This document shows positions 1 through 6,984 of a stretch of DNA of 9,982 nucleotides, piece by piece. The stretch's first letter is position 1. Every line of letters begins with the position of its first letter. The translations under genes were made by a program, and so were the position numbers. Below the pieces are notes generated by a model. It saw only the letters and a list, made by a program, of their open reading frames with translations, was not told where the DNA came from and ran no database searches. The DNA comes from Candidatus Curtissbacteria bacterium (GTDB lineage Bacteria; Patescibacteriota; Microgenomatia; Curtissbacterales; GWA2-41-24): the NCBI GenBank assembly GCA_030688205.1, contig JAUYIQ010000023.1, positions 1 to 9,982 on the forward strand. The letters run 5' to 3'.

Positions 1-537
1 AGGCTCTACAATATCTATATGGACCTGGTTCTGTTTAAACTTACTTTTGTTTCTGCTTTCGTGCCTTTCCACTCAATTCGCAAATTTACCTTTCAGTTTT
101 TCGGCCTAAAAGTTGGTCGTGGCTCAACAATCCACATGTGGACCCGTTTTTTTAACCCTAAAAACATCACAATCGGTGAAGATTCGATAATCGGAGACCA
201 TTGTTTTTTAGATGGACGTGCAAAGCTAACTATCGGTGATCACGTCGACATTGCATCACAAGTTTTAATTTACAATTCCGAACACGATGTGAACTCCGAA
301 GACTTTGATCCAATCGAGGAACCGGTCGAAATTGATGACTACGTATTTATTGGCCCACGCGCGATTATTCTTCCGGGTGTCAAAATAGGCCGCGGTGCTA
401 TTGTTGCAGCAGGCGCAGTTGTGACTTCTGATGTCAAACCATTTGAGATTGTTGGTGGAGTTCCCGCAAAACCAATAGGGGAGCGCAAAAACAAAGATCC
501 TCATTACAAATTAGGAAGAGCCCGACTTTTTCAATGA
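1..537 (+). CDS. Hexapeptide-repeat (LbH) acyltransferase, WcaF/maltose O-acetyltransferase-like, 5' end probably cut off
   Basis: Probable O-acetyltransferase that moves an acetyl group from acetyl-CoA to a sugar hydroxyl of the surface glycan, in the cytoplasm. The frame is open from base 1 with no stop. The first ATG is at 19, but the six codons before it (RLYNIY) read like the start of the usual N-terminal helix of this family, so the true start probably lies upstream. Numbering from the ATG at 19, residues 1-30 are a hydrophobic/basic lead-in and residues 31-155 form a left-handed beta-helix of hexapeptide turns (IGEDSI-IGD, IGDHVDIAS, IGPRAIILPGVKIGRGAIVAAGAVV). The loop NSEHDVNSEDF (residues 86-96) carries His89, the expected catalytic base, and GGVPAKPIGER (146-156) is the typical C-terminal cap. 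The stop overlaps the next gene's start as ATGA, implying translational coupling. The family call is firm; the acceptor sugar is unknown. Confidence 0.9.
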   Translation, partial: RLYNIYMDLVLFKLTFVSAFVPFHSIRKFTFQFFGLKVGRGSTIHMWTRFFNPKNITIGEDSIIGDHCFLDGRAKLTIGDHVDIASQVLIYNSEHDVNSEDFDPIEEPVEIDDYVFIGPRAIILPGVKIGRGAIVAAGAVVTSDVKPFEIVGGVPAKPIGERKNKDPHYKLGRARLFQ

Positions 538-1421
538 TTCCATTCGTTTTTGCCCTTTTAATTCTTGTGGGTGGATCAAATTCTTCAGTGGTTAAATTTT
601 CTCTTCTCCAATTTCCGCCTCTAGTACTCGTGGTCTTGAGAGCGTTGACAGCCTTTGTGGTACTGGCTCCGTTTATTTTAAAAACAACTCGTATAACCAC
701 AGAAAGAAAAACGTTTAATCTTTTTTTGGTAAACACTCTATTTGCCATAAACTGGCTCACGTTTGCAATCGGCTTACAAAAAACAAGCGTAACAATGTCT
801 CAATTAATGTATGTACCGACGTCTTTGATAGTAGCTTTTTTAAGCGCATTTATACTTAAAGAAAAGTTCACAAAAACACAAATTATTGGTTTGTCAATTA
901 CAATTTTTGGAGCATTAATAATTGCTTTTGAATCAATATCTGGTACTAGTAACTCTTTCGGAAGTCTTTTGGGAAATGCTATCGTTTTCTTTGGAGTATT
1001 ATGCTGGTCCCTGTATTTAGTACTTTCCAAAAAAATAAGCCATATATACAGCCCGCTTACGATAATCTTTTACAACTTTCTGGTTTCCTTTATCCTTGCT
1101 TCTGCTTTAGTTATTGCAAATCCATCGGCCAGAAATTTCGACTTTGAAAATATTACGCATGTTGGATTTCTTAGTTTGGCTTACATAGGAATTATGTCTT
1201 CCTCCGTCTATTTTTATCTGAACCAATGGTTTATTAAACATACATCCGCCTTCTTCTCCTCTCTCCAGATATACCCACTCACCGTGATAGCAAGCATATT
1301 AGGAGCAATTTTCTTCCATGAGACGATAACATTGAGCTTAATTATCTCAGCCTCTTTGATAATGTCAGGTGTTTACTTGGCAACATCCTTTCAGTATGTT
1401 AAAAGAAACAAACATGGATAA
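534..1421 (+). CDS. EamA/DMT-superfamily transporter (ten membrane helices)
   Basis: Inner-membrane protein of 295 residues made of two EamA repeats with about ten hydrophobic helices, the normal size for this family. Each repeat ends in the familiar pattern of an acidic residue before the last helix: LKEKFTKTQIIGLSITIFG around Glu110 and FHETITLSLIISASLIMSG around Glu263. The N-terminal helix keeps the usual proline and LRA elements (FPPLVLVVLRALTAF, residues 27-41). The start is fixed by the ATGA overlap with the acetyltransferase gene, and its last eight bases overlap the next glycosyltransferase start. Most family members export metabolites, but the superfamily also contains nucleotide-sugar transporters and the ArnE/ArnF flippase for undecaprenyl-phosphate-aminoarabinose. 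Lying inside a glycan operon with no Wzx, it could move a sugar, nucleotide-sugar or lipid-linked sugar. That role is inference; the substrate cannot be read from the sequence. Confidence 0.93.
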   Translation: MIPFVFALLILVGGSNSSVVKFSLLQFPPLVLVVLRALTAFVVLAPFILKTTRITTERKTFNLFLVNTLFAINWLTFAIGLQKTSVTMSQLMYVPTSLIVAFLSAFILKEKFTKTQIIGLSITIFGALIIAFESISGTSNSFGSLLGNAIVFFGVLCWSLYLVLSKKISHIYSPLTIIFYNFLVSFILASALVIANPSARNFDFENITHVGFLSLAYIGIMSSSVYFYLNQWFIKHTSAFFSSLQIYPLTVIASILGAIFFHETITLSLIISASLIMSGVYLATSFQYVKRNKHG

Positions 1422-2313
1422 AATTGATCTGTCCGTCATTATTGTTAACTGGAACACAAAAAAACTTCTTCAGAATTGCCTTATATCGATTTATCGATTC
1501 ACAAAACATATAAACTTCGAAGTTATTGTAGTTGACAACGGCTCAAAAGACGGAAGCGCTGAGATGGTGAGCAAGAAATTTCCTCAGGTAAAATTAATAC
1601 CCAACAGGGACAATTTCGGCTTCACTAAAGCAAATAATCAAGGAATAAAAGCTGCAATCGGGGAGTATATACTTCTTTTAAACTCAGACACTTACTTAAT
1701 CGAAAATTCACTCAAAAAACTTGTAGAATATGCAAAAAGCCTGAATAATTTTGGTGCTTTGGCCCCCCTGCTCTTAAACGAAGACAGATCGACTCAACAA
1801 TCAGTAGGTTTTTTCCCTCATCTACCTCAGATTTTTTGGTGGATGAGCTTTATCGACGATCTTCCCGGGGGTTCAATCCTTCGCCCATATCATGTAGATC
1901 ACAACAGCTTTTACAAGCACGAAAGACAAGTAGATTGGATTACCGGAGCAGCCTTTTTTACAGCAAAAGAAGTAATTCAAAAAATCGGTGGTCTGGACGA
2001 AAAAATATTTATGTACGGAGAAGATGTTGAATTGTCTTACAGGATAAAAAAAGCAGGATATAACGTTTATTTTTCCCCGCAAACCAAAATCGTTCACATT
2101 GCAAGAGGCTCGAGTGGCAAAATTACTAAAAATGCAATTTTAGGCGAATACAAAAGCACAATATACTTCTACCAGAAACACAAGAGTCCATTTTCTTTGC
2201 AAATGGTCAAAATCTTACTTAAAATAGGAGCATTGGCCCGCATTCTAATCTTCTCAATCCTGGGCAGAAAGGAAACGGCCAAATTTTATGTCGAAGCTCT
2301 TAAAGTGGCGTAA
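1414..2313 (+). CDS. GT2-family glycosyltransferase (rhamnosyltransferase/WcaE-like)
   Basis: Cytoplasmic GT-A-fold enzyme that transfers a sugar from a nucleotide donor. In order it shows LSVIIVNWNT (residues 6-15, first strand), VIVVDNGSKDGS (37-48) with nucleotide-binding Asp41, NRDNFGFTKANNQGI (64-78), the metal-binding NSDT (90-93), DWITGAAF (174-181), and the acidic catalytic-type motif YGEDVELSYRIKKAGY (201-216). Its 299 residues are normal for this subfamily. I chose ATG 1414 over the in-frame ATGs at 1369 and 1396 because it puts the family's conserved first strand five residues in and leaves only an eight-base overlap with the transporter gene; no strong Shine-Dalgarno is visible. 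The C-terminus (residues 262-299) is hydrophobic and basic and may touch the membrane. A second enzyme of the same subfamily is at 6985, with YGED at the same residue numbers. Donor and acceptor are unknown. Confidence 0.94.
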   Translation: MDKIDLSVIIVNWNTKKLLQNCLISIYRFTKHINFEVIVVDNGSKDGSAEMVSKKFPQVKLIPNRDNFGFTKANNQGIKAAIGEYILLLNSDTYLIENSLKKLVEYAKSLNNFGALAPLLLNEDRSTQQSVGFFPHLPQIFWWMSFIDDLPGGSILRPYHVDHNSFYKHERQVDWITGAAFFTAKEVIQKIGGLDEKIFMYGEDVELSYRIKKAGYNVYFSPQTKIVHIARGSSGKITKNAILGEYKSTIYFYQKHKSPFSLQMVKILLKIGALARILIFSILGRKETAKFYVEALKVA

Positions 2314-3883
2314 GCCAAGTTTGACTTGGTTTGACAATCATGCTCTTGAATATCTTTCGTTTGCTCTTTTAGTCTTTATCCCGCTTTATCCTAAAATTCC
2401 CATTGCTGATCTTATTCCAGGCTACATTGTTCGCCTGAGAATGGATGATCTGCTTGTTGCATTTGCTTTTGCCGTTTTTCTTATTCAGTTAGTAAGAAAA
2501 AAAGTAACTCTTAAGGGCAACCCTCTTTTTATGCCGCTATTGGTCTATGTCGCAGTCGGTTTTGCCTCATGCCTAAGCGCCATTTTTATAACGCATACAG
2601 TCCCACTGAGCGAAATCCATATTGTTAAGTTGTTTTTAAATTGGGCCAGAAGAATCGAATATTTTTCTGTATTTTTCATTTTCTTTTCATCAATTAAATC
2701 TCTCGCCCAGATCAAAAAATACGTCTATCTCACAGCTATTGTGCTTCTTGCGGTTTCAATTTACGGCTTCGGGCAAAAATATCTCTATTGGCCGGCATAT
2801 TCTACGATGAATAGAGAATTTTCTAAGGGTGTAAAACTCTACCTGACAGAACATGCACGTGTTCTTTCTACATTTGGAGGTCATTATGATCTGGCTGCAT
2901 ATCTGATGGTTGTTCTCACCTTGTTTATACCGCTTGGACTAGTTGTTAAAAAATTTCTTCATAAAATTCTTTTCTTATTTACCTCTTTTGCTGCGTTCTG
3001 GCTTTTGATACTAACAGTCTCCAGAACCTCTTTCCTTGCCTATGTTGTATCTATTACAGCAGCCTTTGCCCTATTGGCCGTAAAAAAAGGCTGGTTATGG
3101 AGTATTTCCCGATGGTTTATTGTAATGTCTATTTCACTTGGAATAATGCTTTCTTTTGGAGATCTTTCCGATCGCTTTGCTCATGTATTAAAGCTTGACC
3201 AATTCAAAACTTCTTTGGTGCTAAAGCCATTCAAAAAGGAACCGCCAAAAGGTTCGGGTGTAGCCTTTTTGGATTCAAATGAAGTCGGATCCAAATCAGA
3301 CATTCCACCTTCAACAACTAAACCGACAACAGGTATCACTTCAGCTGTCCCGTCTGATGTTTACGACAACATTCCTTTTTATGGCAACGATTCAGGTTTA
3401 CCTGCAACGCTTGCCGCAAAACCTCGTGTTTATTCCCAAGCCGCAGTTCAATACGATCTTTCAACCGGCATAAGACTCGACTACACATGGCCTCAAGCTA
3501 TAAAAGGTTTTATGAAAAATCCACTGTTAGGGTCCGGATACTCTACGCTTACCAAAGCAAATGTCGAAACTTTCACGGATGCCGAATCAACAGACAACGA
3601 TTTCCTACGGGCACTTGGTGAAACAGGTATTTTAGGATTTTTAGCCTTTTTCGGGACAATAAGTTTCATCTGCTATCACGCGTTAAAAAACTATAAAGAT
3701 ATTACAGACCCGTTTTACTCAACTGTCGTGGCAGGCCTTGTTGCTGCAACCATTGGCCTTTTAATAAACTCTTTTTACATTGATGTTTTCGAAGCATCAA
3801 AAGTTGCCTATACTTTCTGGACTCTAATGGCAATTCTTATGGGGATAATTAAGTTTTCACAAAAAACAAAAGATATTAAGTGA
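2288..3883 (+). CDS. O-antigen ligase/polymerase-like membrane protein (Wzy/WaaL family)
   Basis: Polytopic inner-membrane protein of 531 residues, probably joining or transferring lipid-linked glycan on the outer face of the membrane. It has about ten to twelve hydrophobic segments. Family landmarks are HARVLSTFGGHYDLAAYL (189-206), SRTSF at 245-249 at the end of a helix, a large extracytoplasmic loop, LDYTWPQAIKGFMKNPLLGSG (397-417 region), and TDNDFLRALGETGILG (435-450), the counterpart of the HN-x-yL-E-x-G-x-x-G motif. The loop contains a Ser/Thr/Pro/Gly-rich stretch at about 318-380 that looks disordered. The position usually held by histidine before Asn437 is Asp436. The ATG at 2288 lies 26 bases inside the preceding gene; the only Shine-Dalgarno-like sequence (AAGGA at 2269-2273) is rather distant, so coupling is likely. 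The stop overlaps the next start as GTGA. Ligase and polymerase cannot be told apart from sequence alone. Confidence 0.88.
   Translation: MSKLLKWRKPSLTWFDNHALEYLSFALLVFIPLYPKIPIADLIPGYIVRLRMDDLLVAFAFAVFLIQLVRKKVTLKGNPLFMPLLVYVAVGFASCLSAIFITHTVPLSEIHIVKLFLNWARRIEYFSVFFIFFSSIKSLAQIKKYVYLTAIVLLAVSIYGFGQKYLYWPAYSTMNREFSKGVKLYLTEHARVLSTFGGHYDLAAYLMVVLTLFIPLGLVVKKFLHKILFLFTSFAAFWLLILTVSRTSFLAYVVSITAAFALLAVKKGWLWSISRWFIVMSISLGIMLSFGDLSDRFAHVLKLDQFKTSLVLKPFKKEPPKGSGVAFLDSNEVGSKSDIPPSTTKPTTGITSAVPSDVYDNIPFYGNDSGLPATLAAKPRVYSQAAVQYDLSTGIRLDYTWPQAIKGFMKNPLLGSGYSTLTKANVETFTDAESTDNDFLRALGETGILGFLAFFGTISFICYHALKNYKDITDPFYSTVVAGLVAATIGLLINSFYIDVFEASKVAYTFWTLMAILMGIIKFSQKTKDIK
2315..2329 (+). other. Short perfect hairpin right after the GT2 stop codon
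   Basis: CCAAGT, a three-base loop TTG, and ACTTGG form a six-base-pair stem beginning two bases after the GT2 stop (2311-2313) and lying in codons 10-14 of the ligase-like gene. Only three T residues follow, so it is a poor intrinsic terminator. It might influence translation of the overlapping gene, or be chance. Confidence 0.35.
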
Positions 3884-5319
3884 ACAAAATTGAGGTTTTT
3901 CTCCTTTCTCTCGTTTTAGTTATTAGTCTCTTAACAAGACTCTACAAAATTGAAAGACCGATAGCTGACTGGCATTCATGGAGGCAGGCAGATACGGCTG
4001 CTGTTGCCAGAAACTTCATCAAAGAAGGTTTTACTCCGTTAACACCAAAATACGATGACATGTCTACTCAAACAAATGGACTGGATAATCCAAACCGCTA
4101 TCGGTTTGTTGAGTTTCCAATTTTCAACGCTATTATCGCCTTTGTATGGACATTTACAGGAGTAAACGAAACATATGCAAGGCTGGTAACTGTCATATTT
4201 ACGGTAGGCTCAACTGCTCTGCTTTATTTTCTGGTCAAACATTTTTCAGATCGTAAAACAGCACTGCTTGCCAGCTTTTTCTTTGCAACCATTCCATATA
4301 ATATTTTCTATTCCTCAACAATTCTGCCTGGCCCTTTCATGGTTTTTGCAACACTTGCAACTTATTTAACTTTTGCCAAATGGATGCAAAAGGAAAAAAG
4401 TAAAATATTAATGATTCTTTCAGTTTTATTTGCAAATCTCGCTATTCTCTCTTGGCCAATCGCCTTATTTTTTATGCTTCCATTGGTCTACCTTGCTTAC
4501 GACAAATACAAGATTGCAACTTTCAAAAAACCGGATCTCTGGATCTTTGCCATTCTTTCTCTGGCACCGTTTATTGCTTGGCGAATTTGGATTTCAAGAT
4601 TTCCCGAAGGGATTCCTAACTGGCAATTTTTGTTGAATGAAAACGGCATTCGTTATAAAGGAGCTTTCTTCAGATGGTTAATACAAGAACGAATGGGTCG
4701 ACTTATTTTAACGGTAAGCGGTTCTTTTCTCTTTTTGCTCGGCGTTGTCCGAAAGCCGGAAATTAAGGAAAAGCTCTTCTACTTCGTCTGGTTAATTTCC
4801 GCCGCTCTGTACCTTATTGTTTTTGCTTCCGGTAACGTAAGACACGATTATTACCAAGTCCCTATCATTCCAGTGGCAAGCGTCTTTATGGCAATTGGAG
4901 CAAAAACATTAATCGACCCGCCAAATAATTTTATTAACAAGTACGTATCAAGAATTCTGCTTATTTTTTTAATATCCTTGATGTTCGCCTTCGGCTATTA
5001 CGAATTGAAAGGATATTATTGGGTCAACAAGCCGCAAATTGTAGAAGCAGGCAAAGCGGTCGACAAGCTTCTTCCAAAAGATGCAACAGTCCTTGCCCCT
5101 TACAACGGTGACACCGCTTTCCTTTATCAGACAAACCGTTATGGATATCCAATAACAGACAGATCCCTTGAAAAATTCATAGAACAAGGAACAAAGTATT
5201 TAGTTTCTGTTGACGTTGGAGATGCAGGTATTCAAAACCTTGTCCGAAATTGCAAGGTTATTGATAAAAACCAAAATTACGTTATCATCGAGATGTTTAA
5301 AGATTGTATCGGAAAGTAA
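3880..5319 (+). CDS. PMT_2/ArnT-like membrane glycosyltransferase (GT39/GT83-type, GT-C fold)
   Basis: Polytopic membrane enzyme of 479 residues that probably moves a sugar from a polyprenyl-phosphate donor to an acceptor outside the membrane. After a first helix (5-20) comes the first extracytoplasmic loop with ADWHSWRQADTA (29-40); Asp30 is the likely catalytic acid by analogy with the loop-1 acidic residues of ArnT and protein O-mannosyltransferases. Then come EFPIFN (78-83), corresponding to the PP-LY-type segment, and a ladder of hydrophobic helices to about residue 373, with RHDYYQ (321-326) before a late helix. Residues 385-479 form a soluble, probably extracytoplasmic tail. The start is GTG, overlapping the previous stop as GTGA, so it should be coupled to the ligase-like gene. 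The next gene begins two bases after the stop. Sugar and acceptor (glycan, lipid or protein) are unknown. Confidence 0.88.
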   Translation: MNKIEVFLLSLVLVISLLTRLYKIERPIADWHSWRQADTAAVARNFIKEGFTPLTPKYDDMSTQTNGLDNPNRYRFVEFPIFNAIIAFVWTFTGVNETYARLVTVIFTVGSTALLYFLVKHFSDRKTALLASFFFATIPYNIFYSSTILPGPFMVFATLATYLTFAKWMQKEKSKILMILSVLFANLAILSWPIALFFMLPLVYLAYDKYKIATFKKPDLWIFAILSLAPFIAWRIWISRFPEGIPNWQFLLNENGIRYKGAFFRWLIQERMGRLILTVSGSFLFLLGVVRKPEIKEKLFYFVWLISAALYLIVFASGNVRHDYYQVPIIPVASVFMAIGAKTLIDPPNNFINKYVSRILLIFLISLMFAFGYYELKGYYWVNKPQIVEAGKAVDKLLPKDATVLAPYNGDTAFLYQTNRYGYPITDRSLEKFIEQGTKYLVSVDVGDAGIQNLVRNCKVIDKNQNYVIIEMFKDCIGK

Positions 5320-5321
5320 AG

Positions 5322-5792
5322 ATGGATGACCAGTTAATAAGATTCTTAATAGAATCTAAAGAAAAAGGTTACGCTTCGCAAGATGAATCTTTTTGGAAGA
5401 AAGAAAAAGATGAATCTACATCTATAGAGTTCGAATCAGGAGATTGGAGCTTTCACGATAATTATTTCGGTGGAGAACCATACGGAGGGAGACAAGTCGT
5501 TTTTTACAGGGGCAAACCAATTTGGATGAATGTCTACTATGGTCAAGTTGACAAAGAAGTCCAGAATCTCAAAGAGATTTATGCATTTTTGAAAAAGGCA
5601 CTACTTTTCCCTCGAGAGAAATTCCCTTTGAGAGGAAAAGACAATTTTACAGAAGGTGATTATAAATATCGTTCTTCCCTAAAAGGCAACATTAGTAACT
5701 TCACTGTTCAGGAAAAAATTTACTACAGAGGAAGGAAGATCTATGGTGCTGTTTTTTATGGTGGTTATGTTGATAGACGCAAGGAGAATTAA
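5322..5792 (+). CDS. DUF5680-like protein, stand-alone, unknown function
   Basis: Small soluble protein of 156 residues, with no signal peptide or membrane helix. I recognise it as DUF5680-like from SGDWSFHDNYFGGEPYGGRQV (39-59) followed by RGKPIWMNVYYG (63-74), and from the second-half pattern EGDYKYRSSLKGN (111-123) with YYRGRKIYGAVFYGG (134-148). This domain is known to me mainly as the C-terminal part of helix-turn-helix regulators; here no DNA-binding domain is present. The two halves repeat each other with an offset of 72-73 residues (Gly-Asp at 40-41/112-113, Tyr-Arg-Gly at 62-64/135-137, Tyr-Gly at 73-74/146-147), suggesting two copies of one beta-rich unit. I chose ATG 5322, with GGAAAG five bases upstream, over an in-frame TTG at 5304 that lies inside the previous gene. 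It sits two bases from both neighbours, so it is co-transcribed with the glycosyltransferases. No enzymatic function can be assigned. Confidence 0.82.
   Translation: MDDQLIRFLIESKEKGYASQDESFWKKEKDESTSIEFESGDWSFHDNYFGGEPYGGRQVVFYRGKPIWMNVYYGQVDKEVQNLKEIYAFLKKALLFPREKFPLRGKDNFTEGDYKYRSSLKGNISNFTVQEKIYYRGRKIYGAVFYGGYVDRRKEN
5781..5787 (+). promoter_or_regulatory. Strong Shine-Dalgarno for the GT4 gene at 5795
   Basis: AAGGAGA lies seven bases before ATG 5795 and inside the last codons of the DUF5680-like gene. It is one of the two clear ribosome-binding sites in the window and suggests that this gene can be initiated independently of upstream translation. Confidence 0.8.
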
Positions 5793-5794
5793 TT

Positions 5795-6970
5795 ATGAAA
5801 ATATTAATGATAACCCCTTATCTTCCTTATCCACTTGTTTCTGGTGGACAAATAAGAACGTACAACCTATTAAAAAATCTGTCGACAAAACACAAAATTA
5901 CTCTCGCTTCTTTTATAAGAAACACAGATGAAGGGAAGTACATAAAGGATCTCTCACCTTACTGCGAGAAAGTCATAACTTTCAAAAGGAGAAAAGCCTG
6001 GTCGCCAATCAATGTTCTGCTTTCGGCTCTCACCCCCTTCCCGTTTTTAGTCTGCATCTATTTTGATATTCGCGTAAGGGCACAGATCAAAAAGGAATTG
6101 GAAAAAGAAAAATATGATCTCATTCATGCGGAAACTTTTTATGTAATGCCTAATATACCGGGAACAGACGTCCCGATATTTTTAGTTGAACAGGTTATTG
6201 AGTATCTTGTTTATCAAAGATTTGTAGAAGGCTTGCCAAAGTGGATGTTTCTGATAAAACCATTTCTGTTTCTTGATGTTATCAAAATTAAATGGTGGGA
6301 AAAATATTACTGGAAAAAGGCTAAAAGACTCGCAGCAATGTCGCAAGACGATCGTGATTTCATCCAAAACCTGGAACCGAAATTAAAAATAGATGTTGTA
6401 GCAAATGGTGTAGACATAGATTATTTCGAAAAGACAAAAAAGAAAAAGCCTCAAAACCCCACAGTACTATTTGTCGGTCAGTTTAAGTGGTTACCAAACA
6501 GAGATGCTACAAAGTTCTTGGTTGAAGAAATTTGGCCAAAAATTAAAGGTGAAATCAAAAATGCAAAATTATGGATTGTCGGCAGGAATCCTCCAAAAGA
6601 CATATTAAATTTTGCATCAGATAACATAAGAGTCGATGGGGGAGTGGAAGACATAAGGCTTGCATATGGAACTTCTGATGTTCTGCTTGCTCCTATCAGA
6701 AACGGAAGAGGTACAAAGTATAAAATTCTGGAAGCAATGGCCACCAGAACACCTATTGTTGCAACAAAGCTTGCAGTCGAAGGAATAAACGCTACAAATG
6801 GCAAACAGGCTCTTGTCGCCCAAACCGCAGAAGGCTTAGCCGTAAACACTGTAAAAGTTCTTAAAGACCCAAAGCTCGGGGAAAGTTTGGCGAATCATGC
6901 ATATGAGCTTGTCAAAAAAGATTACAACTGGGGGAAAATATCCGACCAGTTGGACAAAGTTTATAAATAA
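5795..6970 (+). CDS. GT4-family glycosyltransferase (GT-B fold)
   Basis: Cytoplasmic glycosyltransferase of 391 residues with two Rossmann domains. The N-terminal domain starts with MKILMITPYLPYPLVSGGQI (1-20), whose Gly-Gly loop and following RTYNLLKNL helix are typical of the acceptor side. The linker ends in VVANGVDIDYF (201-211). The C-terminal donor domain starts at VLFVGQFKWLPNRDA (224-238), continues with AKLWIVGRNPP (257-267), and holds LLAPIRNGRGTKYKILEAMA (297-316), the donor-binding loop with Lys308 and Glu313. Overall it resembles the sugar transferases of the PEP-CTERM/exosortase-associated type (TIGR03087-like), an impression that needs a profile search. A run of lysines at 213-218 sits in the hinge. 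The start has a strong Shine-Dalgarno seven bases upstream. It is followed after 14 bases by a GT2 gene, fitting a shared assembly line. Donor sugar unknown. Confidence 0.93.
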   Translation: MKILMITPYLPYPLVSGGQIRTYNLLKNLSTKHKITLASFIRNTDEGKYIKDLSPYCEKVITFKRRKAWSPINVLLSALTPFPFLVCIYFDIRVRAQIKKELEKEKYDLIHAETFYVMPNIPGTDVPIFLVEQVIEYLVYQRFVEGLPKWMFLIKPFLFLDVIKIKWWEKYYWKKAKRLAAMSQDDRDFIQNLEPKLKIDVVANGVDIDYFEKTKKKKPQNPTVLFVGQFKWLPNRDATKFLVEEIWPKIKGEIKNAKLWIVGRNPPKDILNFASDNIRVDGGVEDIRLAYGTSDVLLAPIRNGRGTKYKILEAMATRTPIVATKLAVEGINATNGKQALVAQTAEGLAVNTVKVLKDPKLGESLANHAYELVKKDYNWGKISDQLDKVYK

Positions 6971-6972
6971 GT

Positions 6973-6980
6973 AGGGGAGA
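6973..6980 (+). promoter_or_regulatory. Shine-Dalgarno for the GT2 gene at 6985
   Basis: AGGGGAGA in the 14-base gap between the GT4 and GT2 genes sits four bases from the ATG at 6985, with its AGGGG core at 6973-6977. It confirms that start. Confidence 0.75.
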
Positions 6981-6984
6981 AGTA

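Noticed and set aside
434..760. Minus-strand open frames here and at 265-504, 800-1030, 1873-2097, 4969-5187, 6182-6367, 6478-6849, 7020-7409, 7814-8170 and 9497-9766
   Set aside because: All lie opposite clearly recognised plus-strand genes, have no recognisable domain, and fit frame shadows.
1369..1413. Upstream in-frame ATGs (1369, 1396) as the start of the first GT2 gene
   Set aside because: They would add 15 or 6 residues unrelated to the family and enlarge the overlap with the transporter gene; ATG 1414 places the conserved first strand correctly.
1836..2030. Plus-strand short frames here and at 3279-3473, 4430-4636 and 5743-5931
   Set aside because: They are in other frames of recognised genes and encode low-plausibility peptides.
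2331..2359. TTGACA at 2331 as a -35 of an internal promoter
   Set aside because: No -10-like sequence lies 16-18 bases downstream; the nearest TATCTT has a 14-base spacer.
5304..5321. TTG 5304 as the start of the DUF5680-like gene
   Set aside because: It lies inside the preceding coding region, and ATG 5322 has GGAAAG at good spacing.
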